In this document: positions 1 to 7,576 of the stretch, piece by piece
How positions within the stretch are numbered: position 1 is the first letter of the stretch
Layout of the letters: each line of letters starts with the position of its first letter
Assembly (NCBI GenBank): GCA_947258755.1
Contig: CAMYJO010000004.1
Location: 44,075 to 108,074 of the forward strand
Direction: 5' to 3'
Source of the DNA: an uncultured Gammaproteobacteria bacterium
GTDB lineage: Bacteria > Pseudomonadota > Gammaproteobacteria > JAADHQ01
DNA: 64,000 nucleotides
Notes under the pieces: generated by a model
What the model was told of the DNA's origin: nothing
Database searches by the model: none
Seen by the model: the letters and a program-made list of their open reading frames with translations, nothing else
Program-made: the position numbers and the translations under genes

Positions 1-744
1 CCAGTCCTTGATAAAATCTTTGGACTCATCTTTAGGTATGATGTTGATATCGGTAAAACCGGCCGTAGACATCATTTGCTGCAACGCGTCTATAGTGGAC
101 GCCCCGGCCATACAGCCTGAATACAGTTGCAGGTCATCGCGTATCTCCTGCGGCAACTCCATACTGGCAACCACATCGGAAATAGCCAGTCGCCCGCCCG
201 GCTTCAATGCACGGAAGGCTTCGGTGAACACGCGCGGCTTTTCCGGCGACAGGTTGATAACGCAATTGGAAATGATGACATCGACCTCGGCATCGGCTAC
301 GGGCAGATATTCTATTTCGCCGAGCCTGAACTCGACATTACTGTGGCCGGCTTTATCGGCATTACTGCGCGCCTTACTGATCATGGTCGGAGTCATATCA
401 ACGCCAATCACCTTACCGGCCGTACCGACCTCGGCCACCGCCAGGAAGGCATCAAAACCACCACCACTACCCAGGTCAAGCACGACCTCGCCAGCCACCA
501 TGGCAGCAATGGCGCGCGGATTACCGCAACCAAGCCCCATATCCGCGCCTGCCGGCACACTATTCACATCGTCTTGCGAGTAACCCATGCGTACCGAGTT
601 GACCGCATTGATCTCGGGGTCGGCGGCGACACCACAACAACTCGATTCCACTCCACAACAGTCGCCGGCATTACTGGCCTCGGCCACCTCGGCATAACTG
701 GCACGCACATTTTGACGAATTTCGTCAGCTTCTTTTTGATTCAT
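1..744 (-). CDS. arsM: Arsenite methyltransferase ArsM (3' end cut by window edge)
   Basis: S-adenosylmethionine-dependent methylation of trivalent arsenic in the cytosol. The visible 248 residues start with MNQKEADEIRQNV and run off the window without a stop, so only the C-terminus is missing. Visible motifs are a SAM-binding motif I, VLDLGSGGGFD (residues 88-98), and the three cysteines expected of As(III) methyltransferases: Cys73 in GLGCGNP, Cys161 in SNCVINLSP and Cys211 in YSGCMAGA. An extra N-terminal CC pair (29-30, 36-37) could also bind metalloid. The start overlaps the last 20 bases of arsR, so the two are translationally coupled and share the arsR operator. Identification as ArsM rather than a generic methyltransferase rests on the three cysteines and the ArsR neighbour. 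Confidence 0.93.
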   Translation of the reverse strand, partial: MNQKEADEIRQNVRASYAEVAEASNAGDCCGVESSCCGVAADPEINAVNSVRMGYSQDDVNSVPAGADMGLGCGNPRAIAAMVAGEVVLDLGSGGGFDAFLAVAEVGTAGKVIGVDMTPTMISKARSNADKAGHSNVEFRLGEIEYLPVADAEVDVIISNCVINLSPEKPRVFTEAFRALKPGGRLAISDVVASMELPQEIRDDLQLYSGCMAGASTIDALQQMMSTAGFTDINIIPKDESKDFIKDW

Positions 745-1078
745 TACTCGGCTCCTGATTTCCTGTAGCAAAAAACGCCGACAAGCTGTGCAGCGTTTGT
801 GGTTCTATCCAACATTCAACATTCTGGCCATTGCGGCGCATATTGATCAGTCCTGCCCGATGCAACTCCTTGATGTGATGCGATAGGGTCGATGCGGCGA
901 CGTCCAGGTTCGAGCCCAAATCACCGACGCAACGCACATTAATATCATCCTCCTGACAGACCGTGCCTGGGGTACAGCACTGGGTCAATTGCAGGAAGAT
1001 CTGCAAACGATTCGGGTTTGAGAGGGCCTTGAACATGGCGGCAAAATCCGGACTGCTTTCATTTCTATAGTTCGACAT
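725..1078 (-). CDS. arsR: ArsR-family metalloregulator
   Basis: Winged-helix repressor of 117 residues, probably derepressed by As(III). The HTH lies around residues 55-80 (AASTLSHHIKELHRAGLI, typical ArsR recognition-helix pattern). Candidate ligand cysteines are Cys34, Cys35, Cys41 and Cys50, unlike the ELCVCDL motif of E. coli ArsR; the As site is therefore probably of another subtype. I chose the ATG at 1078 over an upstream in-frame ATG at 1126 because a sigma70-like promoter lies between them and would start transcription at or next to the 1078 ATG. The gene overlaps arsM by 20 bases in a bicistronic operon and is 83 bases downstream of the midA stop. Confidence 0.88.
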   Translation of the reverse strand: MSNYRNESSPDFAAMFKALSNPNRLQIFLQLTQCCTPGTVCQEDDINVRCVGDLGSNLDVAASTLSHHIKELHRAGLINMRRNGQNVECWIEPQTLHSLSAFFATGNQEPSNESKRS

Positions 1079-1114
1079 ATATCGAACTATAGAACGGGAA
1101 CCGCTGGTAGTCAA
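1064..1114 (-). promoter_or_regulatory. arsR promoter with overlapping palindromic operator
   Basis: On the minus strand TTGACT (1109-1114) and TATAGT (1086-1091) are separated by exactly 17 bases. A perfect 12-base inverted repeat, TCTATAGTTCGA (1064-1075) and its complement (1082-1093) around a 6-base centre, covers the -10 box and the start codon. This is the expected position for an autoregulatory ArsR operator. Only 7 bases separate the -10 box from the ATG, which implies a leaderless or nearly leaderless message. Confidence 0.72.
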
Positions 1115-1161
1115 GCAGGCCTCCATACGTTTAATGCTTTATAGACAAGCAGCTGTCGATA

Positions 1162-2394
1162 CTAGAGCCGACCGCGTTGATCCTGCAGGGAAAATCCCGG
1201 CAAGCTGGCCTCGACACCCTTACCCAGGGCCATGACCTTGAAGCGCTCGCCCATCTCACCGGGCATGGTCAGGGTCTTGACCTGCTGCGCGAAGGCCAGC
1301 AGCGCCTGCTGCGAGACTTGCTCGGGATCAGGCATCATGTCTTGCAGGCCATTCTCGAGCAGAAATCCGCTCTGCGTGCCGTAGCCCAATAAATCCATAC
1401 CCTGCTTGTTCCCGGCCTCGGCCACCGCCGTGAAATCGACATAGGCGGTAATATCCTGCAAGCCGATATAACGCAAGGGCTCATCATGGGCACGATGACG
1501 GAAGTGACACATCAAGGTCCCCCGGTTGCGTTGCGGATGATAATACTCGGGGCGTCCATAGCCATAATCGATCAGCAACACCACACCCTGATCCATGAAT
1601 TCAGCCACTGATGCCAACCAGGCCCCTTGCGCCAATGACAACTCGGACTCATAGTCATCCGGCAAGGTCACTGCGGTAGTTTGCTGGATATGATCAACCG
1701 CCTGCCTGAGCGCCGCATCGGCAGCCATTGGCTGCAACACAAATTGCTTCTCGGCCTCAGACCAGGTGACACCCAGTGCATGGATAGTAGAATCCTCTAT
1801 GCGAAAGCGTTGCACCGGCATCGCATCCAACAACTCATTGCCCAGGACCATGCCGCGAAAACCCGGCTCGGGTAGAGTATTCAGCCACTTTACGCGTTCA
1901 AGCAGGTGCGGTACCGAGGCCTGCAAGGTCTGGCGCTGACGTTGTTGTAACTCGGCACTGAGCTCCATAATAAAGTATGCCGACGGCAATGCATTCTGCG
2001 CTTCCAACTCCTGCAAAATATCGGCCGCCATGCGGCCACTGCCGGCACCAAACTCGAGGATATTATCGGCGCTGATCGCGGTCAGTGCTTGTTTGCAAAA
2101 ATGTGCCAGGCAGCGCCCGAACAAGGGCGAGATTTCGGGAGCGGTAATAAAATCACCCTGCTCGCCAAATTTACGCAAGCCGGATGCGTAGTAACCCAGA
2201 CCAGGCTCATACAAAGCCATTTGCATGAAGTGCTCAAAGCCGATGACACCGTCGTTGGTCGCTATTGCGTCGCGAATCACAGCCTGCAGTGCTTCGCTTT
2301 GTACTTGCATGCTTTCATCGATCGCCGGCAGTTGCGTACGCTCATGCTCGATGGACGCCAGCCTGCTGCGAAAATCTTCTGGTTTATCTGTCAT
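1162..2394 (-). CDS. SAM-dependent methyltransferase, MidA/NDUFAF7 family
   Basis: Member of the COG1565 (DUF185) methyltransferase family, 410 residues. The eukaryotic member NDUFAF7 methylates an arginine of respiratory complex I; the bacterial substrate is generally not known. Visible features are the family N-terminal signature GFEHFMQMALYEPGLGYY (residues 52-69) followed by DFITAPEISPLFG (81-93), and SAM motif ILEFGAGSGR at 112-121. Length is normal for the family. It is transcribed away from the pteridine reductase gene, with 74 bases between the starts. The arsR promoter lies downstream of its stop, so it is not obviously part of the ars operon. Confidence 0.88.
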   Translation of the reverse strand: MTDKPEDFRSRLASIEHERTQLPAIDESMQVQSEALQAVIRDAIATNDGVIGFEHFMQMALYEPGLGYYASGLRKFGEQGDFITAPEISPLFGRCLAHFCKQALTAISADNILEFGAGSGRMAADILQELEAQNALPSAYFIMELSAELQQRQRQTLQASVPHLLERVKWLNTLPEPGFRGMVLGNELLDAMPVQRFRIEDSTIHALGVTWSEAEKQFVLQPMAADAALRQAVDHIQQTTAVTLPDDYESELSLAQGAWLASVAEFMDQGVVLLIDYGYGRPEYYHPQRNRGTLMCHFRHRAHDEPLRYIGLQDITAYVDFTAVAEAGNKQGMDLLGYGTQSGFLLENGLQDMMPDPEQVSQQALLAFAQQVKTLTMPGEMGERFKVMALGKGVEASLPGFSLQDQRGRL

Positions 2395-2468
2395 CTGCCT
2401 GGACTATCCTGTAACTACCCGCGCATGGATTTTTAAGGTAAAGTGGAGCCAGTGTCCTATTGCGGAGC

Positions 2469-3221
2469 ATGATCTTGCTTGAACCACTTGAAAATAAAAC
2501 TGTATTAATCACCGGTGCCGCCCACCGCATCGGCGCGCATATGGCTAAAACCCTGCACCAACAGGGCGCTAATATAGTACTTCATTACCGAAACAGCAAA
2601 GATACCGCTGAGTTATTACAATCAGAACTGCATGAACTGCGCCCTAACTCTGTATTTCTGGTCCAGGGTGACCTGCTTGATACTGCCACCATCACTCATA
2701 TCATTGAACAGACAATACAACAGACCGGACAGCTGGATGTGCTGATCAACAATGCTTCGTCATTTTATCCAACCCCGGTGGGCAGTGTCAGCGAACAGCA
2801 ATGGGACGACCTCGTTGGCACCAATATGAAAGCACCGTTCTTCCTGTCCCAGGCAGCCGCACCGTATCTGAAAAAATCACAGGGCTGTATCGTCAGTATT
2901 GTCGATATCCATGCCGACCGTCCTCTGCGCCAATATCCGGTGTACAGTATGGCCAAGGCCGGCCTGGTGATGATGACACGCGCACTGGCCTGCGAACTGG
3001 GCCCTGAGGTGCGCGTCAACGCCATCGCCCCGGGTGCTATCATGTGGCCGGACACCGATATGGATGAGGTCACACGCGAAAAAATTATTTCCCGCACCTT
3101 TCTGAAGAGAAAGGGCGATCCACATGACATCGCCAAGACCGCCTTATTCCTGATCAAAGATGCCACCTATATGAGTGGCCAGGTACTGACGGTTGATGGC
3201 GGCCGCTCACTGAACTCGTAA
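2469..3221 (+). CDS. Pteridine reductase-like short-chain dehydrogenase (FolM type)
   Basis: NAD(P)H-dependent SDR of 250 residues, probably reducing dihydromonapterin or dihydropteridines to the tetrahydro form. Visible features are the cofactor motif TGAAHRIG near residue 15, where the arginine replaces the usual glycine and marks the pteridine reductase subgroup, NNAS in the central strand, the catalytic YxxxK (YSMAKAG) and the C-terminal VRVNAIAPGAI. The ATG at 2469 is preferred; an in-frame TTG lies nine bases upstream and the ribosome site is weak either way. folK and folB lie nearby on the other strand, in line with a pterin role. The exact substrate is inferred. Confidence 0.82.
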   Translation: MILLEPLENKTVLITGAAHRIGAHMAKTLHQQGANIVLHYRNSKDTAELLQSELHELRPNSVFLVQGDLLDTATITHIIEQTIQQTGQLDVLINNASSFYPTPVGSVSEQQWDDLVGTNMKAPFFLSQAAAPYLKKSQGCIVSIVDIHADRPLRQYPVYSMAKAGLVMMTRALACELGPEVRVNAIAPGAIMWPDTDMDEVTREKIISRTFLKRKGDPHDIAKTALFLIKDATYMSGQVLTVDGGRSLNS

Positions 3222-3224
3222 CGA

Positions 3225-3740
3225 ATGATGAATACCCACGATAACCCAATCATACTCGACATCGAAGCCTCCGGCTTTGGCAAAGGCAGCTATCCCATTG
3301 AAATCGGCTTCGCTTTACCAGACAAAAGCGCGCACTGCTATCTGGTCACGCCGCAGGAAGACTGGACCCACTGGAATCTGGGTGCAGAAGAAGTGCACGG
3401 TATCAGCCGTGACATCCTCCAGGAAAAAGGCCAGGCCGTTGATGAAATCGCTGAACAACTAAATCTCTATCTGGGTAACAAGACGGTCTATAGCGATGGC
3501 TGGGGTTATGACCTGAGTTGGATCTCGTTATTATTTGATGCTGCTAATACGTCGATGAATTTTCATATCGAAACACTGTACTCACTGCTACACGATGACC
3601 AACTGGTGCTATGGGAGAAGACCCGGCGAGACGTTATCGAAGATCTCGGCATCAAGCGCCACCGCGCCAGCTCGGATGCACGCATTATCCAGGAAACCTA
3701 TATTCGTACACGCAACAAACTCAGGGAACAGTCAGCCTGA
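3225..3740 (+). CDS. DnaQ-like (DEDD) 3'-5' exonuclease family protein
   Basis: Small 171-residue nuclease-fold protein. The N-terminal ILDIEASGFG fits the exonuclease motif I DxE, HGIS (around residue 66) follows as in RNase T/epsilon-type enzymes, VYSDGWGYDLSWI resembles motif II (N/GxxxD), and HRASSDAR near the C-terminus gives the motif III HxxxxD. All acidic ligands appear to be present, so it should be active on DNA or RNA; the substrate cannot be told from sequence. It starts three bases after the stop of the SDR gene and is probably co-transcribed with it. Start could be either of two consecutive ATGs. Confidence 0.8.
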   Translation: MMNTHDNPIILDIEASGFGKGSYPIEIGFALPDKSAHCYLVTPQEDWTHWNLGAEEVHGISRDILQEKGQAVDEIAEQLNLYLGNKTVYSDGWGYDLSWISLLFDAANTSMNFHIETLYSLLHDDQLVLWEKTRRDVIEDLGIKRHRASSDARIIQETYIRTRNKLREQSA

Positions 3741-3742
3741 TG

Positions 3743-3912
3743 CCTGTAGGAGCGGCGCCCCCGCCGCGATAAACGAAGCCTCGATAATCAAAACCTCTCG
3801 ACCGTTTAGTGCATTTGTGATTTTCAGGCATTGATCGAATCGATAGAATGAAAGATACCTTTGGCTGCAAGGCTCCGTTTTTATCGCGGCGGGGGGCGCC
3901 GCTCCTACAGGG
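3743..3912. repeat. Long imperfect palindrome of the GTAGGAGCGG family
   Basis: The left arm (3743-3780) begins CCTGTAGGAGCGGCGCC and the right arm (3871-3912) is its near-complement ending GGCGCCGCTCCTACAGG, around about 90 bases of unrelated AT-richer sequence. Two shorter relatives occur at 11370 and 49045, always between genes. It sits between two convergent genes. This looks like a non-autonomous REP- or MITE-like element; no transposase is visible. Confidence 0.75.
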
Positions 3913-3944
3913 GATTAACGATTAAGACAGATTTCAGACCCCAG

Positions 3945-4436
3945 TCAGGCCAAATCCAGATCCACCACCGTCATCGCCTCCTTCGGCTCAAACTCCTGCC
4001 AAAGTTCATGCATGGTTTTGTCTAACTCGGGATGAACAAGATCAGGCACCAATTCAGCCAGTGGCCTGAGCACGAAAGCATAGCGGGTAATCTCATCACG
4101 CGGCACATCGAGCCCCCTATCCTTCAGGATCAAATCGTCATACAACAACAGGTCAACATCCAGGGTACGTGAACTAAAGCGCTCACCTTCGCGTACCCGA
4201 CCATGATCGGACTCTATCTGGCGAAAGATCGGCGCCAGATCCTGAGGAGGATGCTCAGTGTGAAAACCAACAACAAGGTTGTAGAAGTTATCACCACTAA
4301 AACCAACCGCTTTGTTTTCATAGACCGCGGATATCTGCAATTCACCAAAACGTTCATGTAAGGCATGCAGACAGGAAAGGATATTGTTACGTCGATCAAC
4401 GTTGCTGCCGATGCTGACATAGACCATCGCCATCAT
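3945..4436 (-). CDS. folK: 6-hydroxymethyl-7,8-dihydropterin pyrophosphokinase
   Basis: Transfers pyrophosphate from ATP to 6-hydroxymethyl-dihydropterin in folate synthesis. The 163 residues show VYVSIGSNV at the N-terminus, the pterin-binding NKAVGFSGDNFYN region, and the family signature SRTLDVDLLLYDD with the two magnesium aspartates, followed by PRDEITRYAFVLRPLAEL. The start overlaps the folB stop by one base (TAATG), so the pair is coupled. Either of two adjacent ATGs could be used; a third in-frame ATG lies at residue 4. Confidence 0.95.
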   Translation of the reverse strand: MMAMVYVSIGSNVDRRNNILSCLHALHERFGELQISAVYENKAVGFSGDNFYNLVVGFHTEHPPQDLAPIFRQIESDHGRVREGERFSSRTLDVDLLLYDDLILKDRGLDVPRDEITRYAFVLRPLAELVPDLVHPELDKTMHELWQEFEPKEAMTVVDLDLA

Positions 4437-4801
4437 TATGCCTGTTGCGGCCGTGTGCCGCGTTCGATAATGATGCCGACACCACGGGCACCCGTGATCG
4501 CACCGAGTTTGTTCAGGGTCAGCCTGAGCCAGGGCACATCAAATTCCTGCAATATGATTTCGGCGACGCGCTCGGCCAGCGTTTCAACCAACTCGAACTT
4601 GCTGTCTTCAACAAAACCGATAACGCGTTTGGCCACGGCCTTGTAGTTCAGCGTATCATCGATGTGATCACTACTGGCAGCCTTGCGTATATCAGTAGCC
4701 ATCTCGATATCAAACACCACCTTTTGCTTGATCTTCTTTTCCCAGTCATAGATGCCGATAACGGTATCGATTTCCAGAGCTTGTAAAAAAATTATATCCA
4801 T
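4436..4801 (-). CDS. folB: Dihydroneopterin aldolase
   Basis: Converts dihydroneopterin (and its epimer) to 6-hydroxymethyl-dihydropterin and glycolaldehyde, the step before FolK. The 121 residues match the family length. Visible motifs are IGIYDWEKKIKQ near the N-terminus with the active-site glutamate, and LNKLGAITGARGVGIIIER near the C-terminus containing the catalytic lysine. First gene of a folB-folK pair. It is divergent from plsY with about 156 bases between the coding starts; no clear promoter stands out there. Confidence 0.95.
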   Translation of the reverse strand: MDIIFLQALEIDTVIGIYDWEKKIKQKVVFDIEMATDIRKAASSDHIDDTLNYKAVAKRVIGFVEDSKFELVETLAERVAEIILQEFDVPWLRLTLNKLGAITGARGVGIIIERGTRPQQA

Positions 4802-4957
4802 GACGAATCCAGTTGTTATTAATTAATGCCGTCAATAGCGGGTCATATGAACTTTGTTCAGGCAATATAACGATTTAAGCTCGTCGATGCCAGTTATGCC
4901 GACAGATAGGCCTTGACCTGATCTGTGCTTACGGTTCCAATATGCCTCATGCTTTCG

Positions 4958-5539
4958 ATGTTAACAGATCATTACTTGTGGTTATTATTTGGTTATTTAC
5001 TTGGCTCGGTATCGAGTGCCATTATCGCCTGCCACCTGGCCGGACTACCGGACCCACGTACACAAGGTTCCGGCAACCCGGGGGCCACCAATGTGCTCAG
5101 GGTGGGCGGTAAGAAAATAGCCGCACTGACCTTGGCCGGCGATATGCTCAAAGGGGTGATACCGGTACTGTTAGCCAAGTGGTATGGCGCCGACCTTGAT
5201 CTGCAAATCAGCATTGGCCTGTGCACCTTCCTCGGTCACCTGTATCCAATATTCTTCAGGTTCAAGGGCGGCAAGGGTGTGGCGACCGCAATCGGTGTGC
5301 TGGTGACCGCAGCCTGGCCGGTCGGCCTCGGTACCGTAGCGACCTGGTTGTTTGTCGCCAAGGGGATGCGCATTTCTTCTCTGGCGGCGCTGATAGCGTT
5401 CCTGCTAACGCCGTTCTATGCCTGGTGGTGGCAACCGGATCAGGGCTATTTCCTAACCCTGGTCACATTGATGTCGATCCTGTTGTTCTGGCGTCATCGC
5501 AGCAATATCCGCAAACTGCTCGCCGGCACCGAGGCCTGA
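4958..5539 (+). CDS. plsY: Acyl-phosphate:glycerol-3-phosphate acyltransferase
   Basis: Inner-membrane enzyme making lysophosphatidate from acyl-phosphate. It has the PlsY signatures LPDPRTQGSGNPGATNVLR, FLGHLYPIFFRFKGGKGVAT and five or so hydrophobic segments. With the ATG at 4958 the protein has 193 residues and its first membrane segment begins at the same offset as in E. coli PlsY; an ATG at 4949 and a GTG at 4925 are also in frame. Convergent with tsaD, with only five bases between the two stops. Confidence 0.93.
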   Translation: MLTDHYLWLLFGYLLGSVSSAIIACHLAGLPDPRTQGSGNPGATNVLRVGGKKIAALTLAGDMLKGVIPVLLAKWYGADLDLQISIGLCTFLGHLYPIFFRFKGGKGVATAIGVLVTAAWPVGLGTVATWLFVAKGMRISSLAALIAFLLTPFYAWWWQPDQGYFLTLVTLMSILLFWRHRSNIRKLLAGTEA

Positions 5540-5544
5540 TCCGC

Positions 5545-6558
5545 TTACAGGGCCTCAAGCTCCTGTAGCTTCCAGCGCGGCCGGGCCTCAATCTCAACAT
5601 CGGCATGTTGCCCAGCCTGTAGTCGCAGGTGGCCGGCATAGGCGATCATCGCGCCATTATCGGTACAGAATTCCAGGCGAGGATAATACACTCTGGCCCG
5701 CTCATCGGCGCCCAGTTTGTCCAGGCGTTGACGCAGACGGCTATTGGCACTGACGCCCCCCGAAACCACCAGACGTTGCAGCCCGGTTTGCTGCAGGGCT
5801 CGCCGACACTTGATGGCCAGGGTTTCAACCACGGCCTCCTGGAAGGCGTGGGCGATATCGGCTTTGTCCTGATCGCCCTTGGAGGAGGCATTAAAGGTAT
5901 TCAGGGCATAGGTCTTGAGGCCACTGAAGCTGAAATCCAGGCCCGGACGGTCGGTCATCGGCCGTGGGAACGTGTAATGTCCCGGCCGCCCCTGCTCTGC
6001 CAACCTCGCCAGTTCCGGCCCACCCGGGTACGGCAAACCAAGCATTTTTGCTGTTTTATCAAAAGCTTCACCAACGGCATCATCAACGCTGTCGCCCAAC
6101 AATTGATATTGGCCGACCGCATCGACCTGGATCAGCATGCTGTGGCCGCCCGAGACCAGCAAGGCAATAAACGGAAACGCCGGTGGCTCGGCCTCGAGCA
6201 TCGGCGCCAGCAGATGGCCCTCCATGTGGTGCACCGGAATCGCCGGCAGGCCCAGGGTCCAGGCCAGCGAACGCCCGATCGAGGCCCCGACCAGCAGCGC
6301 ACCGACCAACCCGGGACCGGCTGTGTAGGCGACCCCATCGAGATCGCTCAAGGCCAGGCCAGTTTGACTTAAAAGCTGATTAATCAAAGGGATAGTCTTG
6401 CGTATATGGTCGCGAGAGGCGAGCTCGGGGACCACCCCGCCGTAGTCTGCATGCAGCTTGATCTGGCTGTACAAGACATGCCCAAGCAGACCGTCCTGGC
6501 CATCATAGATCGCCACCCCGGTCTCGTCGCATGATGATTCAATACCTAAAACACGCAT
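5545..6558 (-). CDS. tsaD: tRNA N6-threonylcarbamoyladenosine synthase subunit TsaD
   Basis: Catalytic subunit that transfers threonylcarbamoyl to A37 of ANN-decoding tRNAs. At 337 residues it has the same length as E. coli TsaD. Visible features are [14 protein letters not shown] at the start, [12 protein letters not shown], the metal-binding [13 protein letters not shown] and the C-terminal [12 protein letters not shown]. The start is fixed by the MRVLGIE N-terminus; a longer reading frame upstream has no family similarity. Divergent from rpsU, the usual arrangement in Gammaproteobacteria. Confidence 0.96.
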   Translation of the reverse strand: MRVLGIESSCDETGVAIYDGQDGLLGHVLYSQIKLHADYGGVVPELASRDHIRKTIPLINQLLSQTGLALSDLDGVAYTAGPGLVGALLVGASIGRSLAWTLGLPAIPVHHMEGHLLAPMLEAEPPAFPFIALLVSGGHSMLIQVDAVGQYQLLGDSVDDAVGEAFDKTAKMLGLPYPGGPELARLAEQGRPGHYTFPRPMTDRPGLDFSFSGLKTYALNTFNASSKGDQDKADIAHAFQEAVVETLAIKCRRALQQTGLQRLVVSGGVSANSRLRQRLDKLGADERARVYYPRLEFCTDNGAMIAYAGHLRLQAGQHADVEIEARPRWKLQELEAL

Positions 6559-6689
6559 ATTTGGCCCTATTTTCTCCAGATTATCAAAAAATTGCTTTAA
6601 TTTTTGCAGGTGTGGCTGTATTATTGCCTGCTCCGTCCACAAGGGCGGATTTTTTAACGCTATCACAATTAGCCAAGGTAACTAAGTTT

Positions 6690-6905
6690 ATGCCAAACGT
6701 ACGAGTCCGTGACAACGAACCTTTTGATATTGCACTGCGTCGCTTCAAACGCGCCTGTGAAAAGGCGGGTGTTCTTTCCGAAGTTCGCCGTCGTGAATTT
6801 TATGAGAAGCCTACTGCAGAACGCAAGCGCAAACAGGCTGCTGCCGTTAAGCGTCACCAGAAAAAGATTTTTCGTTCCAATGCCCGCAGGGTGCGCATGT
6901 ATTAA
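6690..6905 (+). CDS. rpsU: 30S ribosomal protein S21
   Basis: Small basic protein of the 30S platform that helps mRNA-16S base pairing at initiation. The 71 residues match the family: [19 protein letters not shown], then the [14 protein letters not shown] region and a very basic C-terminus. The ATG at 6690 follows an AAGG about 11 bases upstream. First gene of the rpsU-yqeY-dnaG-rpoD block; the promoter should lie in the 131-base gap to tsaD. Confidence 0.97.
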   Translation: MPNVRVRDNEPFDIALRRFKRACEKAGVLSEVRRREFYEKPTAERKRKQAAAVKRHQKKIFRSNARRVRMY

Positions 6906-6964
6906 GCAATGCCTGGTACGTCGACTGTCGGAGCCTTCCTGCAGTCACAACAGAATACAACGCC

Positions 6965-7414
6965 ATGCCACTTAAACAGCAAATTACCGAAGACATGAAA
7001 AATGCCATGCGTTCCGGCGACAAGCCGCGCCTGGCTACCGTTCGCCTTATCCTGGCAGCCATCAAACAAATCGAAGTGGATGAAAGGATCGATGATATCA
7101 CCGACGAGCGCGTGCTTGCAGTCCTCGATAAGATGGCCAAGCAACGCCGTGAATCCATTAGCCAGTTTGAAAAAGCCGAGCGAAATGATCTGGTCGACAT
7201 CGAAAAGGCCGAACTAAAAATCATCCAGGAATTCCTGCCCGCCGCGCTGGATGACAGTGAAATTGCCGACATGATTGCCGCGGCCATGAGCGAAACCGGT
7301 GCCAGCAGCATCAAGGACATGGGTAAGGTCATGGGCATGCTCAAACCCAAACTGCAAGGCCGCGCCGATATGGGTAAGGTTAGTGGCCTTATCAAAGCCA
7401 AGCTGTCCGCTTGA
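6965..7414 (+). CDS. yqeY: GatB/YqeY domain-containing protein
   Basis: 149-residue helical protein of the YqeY family, related to the C-terminal tRNA-interacting domain of GatB; its precise function is not established. Visible signatures are LKQQITEDMKNAMRSGDK, RLATVRLILAAIKQIEVDER and the C-terminal GKVMGMLKPKLQGRADM. It lies between rpsU and dnaG, a placement conserved in many Gammaproteobacteria. Confidence 0.93.
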   Translation: MPLKQQITEDMKNAMRSGDKPRLATVRLILAAIKQIEVDERIDDITDERVLAVLDKMAKQRRESISQFEKAERNDLVDIEKAELKIIQEFLPAALDDSEIADMIAAAMSETGASSIKDMGKVMGMLKPKLQGRADMGKVSGLIKAKLSA

Positions 7415-7421
7415 CCTTGAT

Positions 7422-7506
7422 GTAGCTGGTTGCTAGTGGCTAGTAGCTAGGAAAATCAACTACCACCTCTGTTTTTCCCTAGCTACTAGCCACTCGCTAC
7501 TAGCTA
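7422..7506. repeat. CTAGTAGC-type inverted repeat
   Basis: Left arm TAGCTGGTTGCTAGTGGCTA (from 7423) continues with GTAGCTAGG; the right arm (about 7478-7506) is largely its complement. Related copies occur within the his cluster at 38166-38284 and, as one arm, at about 39075. It interrupts the yqeY-dnaG spacing. Confidence 0.7.
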
Positions 7507-7576
7507 CGTTCAAAAAGCGAAATAATGTCAAAGCACCCCCCTTGTACCTTTTCCCTTCACCCTTTAATCTGAAGTT

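Noticed and set aside
1076..1126. Longer ArsR starting at 1126
   Set aside because: The -35 and -10 boxes and operator would lie inside the coding region, and the extra 16 residues have no family similarity.
3743..3912. CRISPR-like or insertion-sequence reading of the palindrome
   Set aside because: Only two inverted arms, no regular spacers and no transposase frame.
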